This document shows positions 58,724 through 64,000 of a stretch of DNA of 64,000 nt, piece after piece. The first letter of the stretch is position 1. Each line of letters opens with the position of its first letter. The stretch covers positions 28,526,064 through 28,590,063 of the forward strand of contig CM042997.1 in NCBI GenBank assembly GCA_023678885.1, in the 5' to 3' direction. The notes under the pieces are model-generated. The model was given only the letters and a program-made list of their open reading frames with translations, was not told the DNA's origin and made no database searches. This stretch comes from Pogostemon cablin (taxonomy: Eukaryota; Streptophyta; Magnoliopsida; Lamiales; Lamiaceae). Both the position numbers and the translations under genes were made by a program.

Positions 58724-61700
58724 ATGGTTACTACCAAGTTTGATATTGAAAGGTTCTCTGAGAAGACAGACTTCAGTCTGTGGAGGATGAAGATGTAGGC
58801 CATCTTGATTCAGCAAGGATTATCAGATGCTATTAAGCTACTTCCTGTGAATCAAGCGGCAGAAGTTGATGTTGATGCTGTTGCAATTGCGGGAGATCAA
58901 TAACAGCAATCAAAGGCTAGAAGTGCAATTATACTATGCCTTGGAGACAAATCACTAAGTGAAATTTCAAAGGAAAATTAAGCCAGAGGAGTATGGAAGA
59001 AACTGGAGGAGTTGTACATGGTTAAAAGCTTGGCAAATCGATTGTACATGAAACAGAAGTTATACTCTTTTAGAGTATCAGAAGATACGTCAGTTATCAG
59101 CCAATTAGATGAGTTCAACAAGATCATTGATGATCTAGAAAATATAGATGTGGCTCTGTCAACTGAAGATAAAGCTGTCATTCTCATGTCAGCTCTTCCA
59201 AAGTCCTTTGAAGGATTAAGAGATACTCTCTTGTTTGGTAATGCTGAATCAATCACCCTTGAGCAAGTGTTGTTGGCAGTTAAGGCAAAGGTACTTCACA
59301 AGAATACAGATCCACAAGTTATTGGAGAAGGTTTGGTAGCAAAAAAACAGAATCAGTGGAGCAAGAATAACAAGAACAACAATGCTGACAAAAGGAAGCC
59401 AAAAAGGAATCAAAGTGCTCCATCAGATGAGGAAGAAAACAAGAATTGCTATCACTATAATAAGCCTGGGCATTTTAAGAAACAATGCTTCAAATGGAAG
59501 GCAATGGTGGCAAAGAAAATAGCTGAAAAGAGAGGAAATAAGAGGCCACATGAAAATCAGGTAACAACTAATCAAGTTGGTTCAGATTCTGATTTTATTG
59601 AAGCAATGTCAGTTTGTTCTAGTTCAGTGTCAAATGAATGGGTTATAGATTCAGGATGCACATTTCATATGACTTCTAGAAAAGATTGGTTTACTGAATT
59701 AAGATCACAAGATGAGAGATCAGTCATGCTAGGTGATTATCACACCTGTAAGATTGAAGGAATAGTTTCTGTCAAACTTAAAATGTTTGATGGGAAAATC
59801 AGATTGTTAACTAATGTCAGATATGTACCAAGTTTAAGAAGAAATCTAATCTCTCTTGGAATGTTAGATTCACAAGGTTATGAATGCCATTTAAAGGGAG
59901 GAACACTCACTATCATAAAAGAAAGTACAACAGTTGTTAAAGGTATTAAGAGGTCTGATTTGTATTTCTTAGATGGTTTTGTAGTGACTGGATAGATTAA
60001 TGCAATCAAGGATGATAGTAGTGTTAAAACATGGCATGGGAGGCTTGGTCATATAAGTGAAAGAGGCTTGCAAGAACTTGCAAGACAGAAGTTGCTTGAA
60101 ATCAGTTCAACCTGCAAGTTAGAGCAGTGCGAAGCTTGCATATTAGGCAAGTCTAAGTGGTTGAAATTTGGTGCTGCAGAATATAAAACCAAAGCAATAT
60201 TAGAATATGTTCATTCTGATCTTTGGGGGCCTTCCAAGACCTCAACAATGGGTGGTGGTAGGCATTTCATATCCTTTGTTGATGATTACTCAAGAAAGGT
60301 ATGAATAAGAATTTTAAAGACAAAGGATGAAGCACTGTCAGCTTTTAAAATTTGGTTGACAGAAACAGAACTTTAGACTGGAAACAAGGTTAAATTCTTA
60401 AGGACAAATAATGAGCTTGAGTTTGTTTCACATGAATTCAACAAGTTTTGTCAAGAAAAGGGAATTAAGAGGCACAAAACTGTGCCAGGAACTCCACAAC
60501 AAAATGGAGTGGCTGAGAGGATGAATCAGACTCTTCTTGCAAGAGTTAGATGCATGATGAGTAGTGGAGGTTTTTCAAAAGGTTTTTGGGGAGAGTTAAT
60601 ATCAACTGCAGCTTATTTGATCAACTTATCTCCATGCACAGCACTTAAGTTTAAACCACTTGAGCAAGTATGGACTGGAAGGATACCAGATTACAGTCAT
60701 CTAAGGGTTGTAGGTTGCCATGTGTATTCACATCAGAAGCAGGACAAGCTTGATCCTAGAGCTGTGAAGTGTGTGCTTGTTAGATATCCAAGAGAAGTAA
60801 AAGGTTACAAGTTATGGTGTTATGAAACTAACAAGTTCATTATTAGTAGGGATGTAACATTTAATGAAGATAAGATGCCTCTAGTTGAAAGAGGTGTTGA
60901 TAAGCTCATTACTACAGATAAGTGTGAGTTTGAGGTGGAGCATAGTGATAAAGCAATAGTACAGCAGAATCAAGATCAGATTAATAATGATGTGCATGAG
61001 GAAGCTGCTACAGAAGAAGGAGCTGAATCATCTAATTCCAGTGAAAGAAGGACTCTAAGTAGCTATCAGCTAGTTAGAGATAGGTTGAGAAGGCAAATCA
61101 GAACAACTATAAGATTCATAGAAGCTGATACTGTATCATATGCTCTCTATGTGGCATCAGATATTGAAATTTATGATCCAAGAACATACTCAGAGGAAAT
61201 ATCAGGAAAGGAGAGTATGAAGTGGCTAGATGCTATGGAAGAAGAGTTGCAATCATTAAAAATGAATAACACTTAGAAGATTGTTGACAAGCCTGCAAGT
61301 CAGAAGCTTGTAGGTTGTAAGTGGATATATAAGAAAAAACCAGTGACAAGTAAAGAAGGAGGAATCAGGTATAAGGCAAGGCTTGTAGCAAGAGGTTTTT
61401 CATAGCAAGAATGTGTTGATTATAATGAGATCTTCTCACCAGTAGTAAAACATTGCTCTATTAGGATCTTGTTGTCATTGGTTACTCAGTTTGATCTGGA
61501 ATTATATCAGATGGATGTAACAACAGCTTTCTTACATGGAAATTTAAAAGAAAAGATATACATGAATATTCCTAAAGGTGTTAGTTTGAAGGGTGCAGAT
61601 TCAAAGGCTTGTCTCCTGCTTAAATCTTTGTATGGACTGAAATAAAGCCCAAGACAGTGGTACCTCAGGTTTGATGATTACATTACAGCAAGTGGTTTTG

Positions 61701-62736
61701 TCAGAAGCATGTATGATAGTTGTGTGTATATAAGATGCAAGGATGGATGCTATACTTATCTACTACTTTATGTAGATGATATCTTGATAGCATGCAATGA
61801 TATGGAAGGAATTAATACAGTAAAGGATACTTTGAGGAAGGAATTTGACATGAAAAATCTAGGAGAAGCAAGCATGATACTTGGCATGCAAATTGAAAGG
61901 GACAAATTAGCTGGTCAATTAAGATTGTTTCAAGAGTCTTACTTGGATAAGGTTCTTAAGAGATATAACATGAATCTCTGTAAGAATGTTTCAATACCAG
62001 TTAAGCAAGGGTTGAATCTGTCATCAGTTCAAGGTCCTCAAACAGATAAGAAGAAGGCAGAAATGAGCAACATACCATATGCAAGTGCTGCTGGCAGTCT
62101 GATGTATGCAATGGTATGTTGCAGGCCGGACTTGGCTTATGTTATGAGTATGATCAGTATGTTTATGAACAATCATGGACTTATACATTGGGATGCAGTA
62201 AAGTGGACACTTAGATACATCAAAGGAACTATGTCAGTTGGATTGAAATTTCAGAAACAAGTCACTTGGGACAGAGCTGTTGTTGGCTATGTGGATGCTG
62301 ATTATGCAGCTAACCTTGATACAAGGAAGTCAATAACATGCTATGTGTTCAATCTATTTGGTACAGCAATGAGTTGGAAGGCTACACACCAATATATAAT
62401 AGCACTTTCAACCACTGAAGCTGAGTTTGTTGCTCTTACAGAAGCAATCAAGGAGGTATTTGGTTGATTGGAATTTTGGGAGAGTTTTGTGTTCAGTAAG
62501 ATGCTATTGAAGTATATTGTGACAACCAAAGTATTGTACATTTCTCAAAACATCAGGGGTATCATGAAAGGACTAAACACATTGATGTGAGGCTTTTCTT
62601 CATAAGAGATATGATAGAAGAGAAGTTAGTAGCTGTCAAGAAGGTTAAGACATCAGAGAATCCTGCTGATGCATTCACTAATGCTCTACCAGTTCAGAAG
62701 TATGAATTGTGTAAGAGTCTTATTGGTCTTCACTAG
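58724..62736 (+). pseudogene. Copia gag-pol polyprotein, broken
   Basis: One frame opens at ATG 58724 (FDIERFSEKTDFSLWRMKM gag start). A zinc knuckle at 59447-59488 reads CYHYNKPGHFKKQC, with the second Cys replaced by Tyr. The protease DSG is at 59648-59656. The pre-integrase WHGRLGH is at about 60032. In the integrase, first Asp (60218) and Glu (60515) are kept, but the second catalytic Asp is Asn (60407). The reverse transcriptase has YVDD at 61769-61780, and RNase H ends in SLIGLH with the TAG stop at 62734. Internal stops start at 58796, 58901, 58979, 59993, 60302, 60374, 61274, 61403, 61643 and, after a 1-base loss near 62454, 62497. Several sit where the family has Gln or Trp, consistent with C-to-T decay on either strand. 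No functional protein is possible from this copy. Confidence 0.95.
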
Positions 62737-62815
62737 GAGAAGGAAATGAGGTGAGCTGCAGCCTGTAATTGCAGCAAGGTGGAGAAGATTTATGACTTAC
62801 GATGATACATGGTCT

Positions 62816-62827
62816 AAGGTGGAGATT
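62816..62827 (+). other. Polypurine tract of the copia element
   Basis: AAGGTGGAGATT directly abuts the 3' LTR, the usual plus-strand priming position. Confidence 0.75.
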
Positions 62828-63391
62828 TATTGTGTATAGACCATGCATGCATAAGCTTGTATGGTGTAGTTCAGCAGACATACACGTGGAGGATGGTGAT
62901 TGGGTGAGCAATAAGTATGATCAACGGTTGTGATCATCTATTGACATAAGATTAGAATCATTGGATCAATTCTTGAGGAATGCAGACTACTGAACATGAG
63001 ATGAATAATCTAGTTGGTTGAGCAGTTGGTTTGTTACATAACAACCAATCCAGCTGGCTTGATCACATGGAGCAGCTGAGAATCAGTATAAGGAGACATT
63101 AACAACGTTCTGGTGCATCATCAATCAATCAGTTCATCTTCCTCAAGAAATTAGGGTTCTTAGAAGTTTAGTTCATCATATTCTTTAAGTTTTGTAACTG
63201 GTTCATCATCATAGTGATTTTCTTCTCCTTAATAGTGGACGTAGATCTTTAAGATCGAACCACTATACATCTTTGAGTTCTTCTTCGTTTTGTTTCATTT
63301 TCAGTTTGATTCAATGCGTGAGGGATTGAGAGAAAGATATAGTGTGCAAGTGTGATCAAAGAGGAGTTCGAACTTGCTTACATTCATAAGA
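62828..63391 (+). repeat. 3' LTR of the copia element
   Basis: 564 bp, beginning TATTGTGTATAGACC (second base G-to-A relative to the 5' LTR, so the canonical TG start is lost) and ending CATTCATAAGA just before TTAAT. Confidence 0.93.
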
Positions 63392-63396
63392 TTAAT
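63392..63396. other. Target-site duplication (right) of the copia element
   Basis: TTAAT, identical to 58097-58101. Confidence 0.85.
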
Positions 63397-63682
63397 TTTG
63401 TAACAAAATAAATAAAGGAAAAAAACAAAAATAAAAGAACATTTTAAAACAATACAAGTCTAATTTTACAATTTTCACAAAAATTGCCACATGGGAAACA
63501 AATGGAAAGCATCTAGGCAAGAGTTCATGTCGAAAGGCCCACAACTTTATCTTCTTGACTAAAACGCACCTTGTGAATAACACCATATTTATTTATTTTC
63601 TTAATTTAATCTATTAAATACTCCATATATAACATTATTTATTATTTATTTAGCATTATTACTATTTTAAAAGGGTAAAGAG

Positions 63683-63893
63683 TTGGGTGAGGCTGTCTCA
63701 CGTAAGAGTTTACGTGTGACGATCAGAAAGTGATAACTTTTGTAATGAAAAGTGATACTAAATTAATGAATACTGATAATGTTATTTCATTAACAATTTA
63801 TAATATAAATGAAAAGTGATAATATTTTATAGCAAAAGTGATAATAATTAAAAAAAAGTGTAAAATTGTCTCATTTGAGACGATCTCACGCAA
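63683..63893. mobile_element. MITE with GTGAGAC-rich inverted ends, copy B (inverted relative to copy A)
   Basis: The reverse complement aligns with 46559-46790: TTGCGTGAGATCGTCTCA, TTATCACTTTTGCTATAAAA, TATAAATTGTTAATG and CTTACGTGAGACAG. About 211 bp. Confidence 0.87.
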
Positions 63894-64000
63894 TAACTAC
63901 CCTTTTAAAAATACTAGTATATAAATTTATAGAAATTATTATATGTCACAAACATAATCACCATGTTTATAGACTTAATGGGCTCATCAATTTAATTATT

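Larger units (their letters stand above)
58102..63391 (+). mobile_element. Complete but inactive Ty1/copia LTR retrotransposon
   Basis: A 5.29 kb element with 564 bp LTRs at both ends, a TTAAT target duplication, a primer-site region, gag-pol in the copia order (gag, protease, integrase, reverse transcriptase, RNase H) and a polypurine tract. The LTRs differ at about 28 of 564 positions by eye (about 5%), so insertion is not recent. The reading frame is destroyed by ten stops and one frameshift, and key catalytic residues are lost. The reverse transcriptase wording (YVDD, TAFLHG, SLYGLK-SPRQWY) suggests a Tork/Tnt1-like lineage; this was not tested. Confidence 0.97.

Overview
This is a window of plant nuclear DNA, most likely from a eudicot. 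The evidence is an exact miR166 hairpin, plant-type TGA transcription factor and riboflavin synthase gene fragments, a Ty1/copia element, Stowaway-like, hAT and Mutator-like elements, and very AT-rich intergenic sequence. The species cannot be named from the sequence alone.

Layout. Positions 1-30021 are one uninterrupted tandem array of a ~127 bp satellite (about 236 monomers, cut by the left window edge). Each intact monomer carries a purine-rich run followed by an 18 bp perfect palindrome. The left half is more heterogeneous. The right half (from about 13.9 kb) is built from kilobase-scale copies of multi-monomer blocks. The many small minus-strand reading frames in the array are by-products of the repeat and are not annotated as genes. 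Positions 30022-33711 hold a degenerate, internally duplicated, exon-like locus on the minus strand that I cannot assign to a family. Positions 34-45 kb are AT-rich and contain a two-exon C-terminal remnant of a TGA bZIP factor (frameshifted), several inverted-repeat elements and the one convincingly intact gene, MIR166 (minus strand, hairpin about 42463-42556). MIR166 has a TATA box, a splice-donor match and a Stowaway MITE about 60 bp upstream of the TATA box.

Positions 45-51.4 kb are a nest of DNA transposons. A 1.1 kb element with ~77 bp terminal inverted repeats carries a broken riboflavin synthase copy (Pack-MULE-like). Next come a MITE, a 1.05 kb inverted-repeat element, a hAT element with a perfect 8 bp target duplication, and a Mutator-like element with ~100 bp inverted repeats and a perfect 9 bp target duplication. 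Positions 52.9-53.8 kb look like a solo LTR. Positions 58102-63391 are a complete but dead copia retrotransposon: two 564 bp LTRs, a TTAAT target duplication, and gag-pol broken by ten stop codons and a frameshift.

The genes do not form a pathway. The window reads as a satellite array and its transposon-rich flank, with one microRNA gene embedded. Coordinates of exons and element ends were read by eye; no database search or folding program was run.
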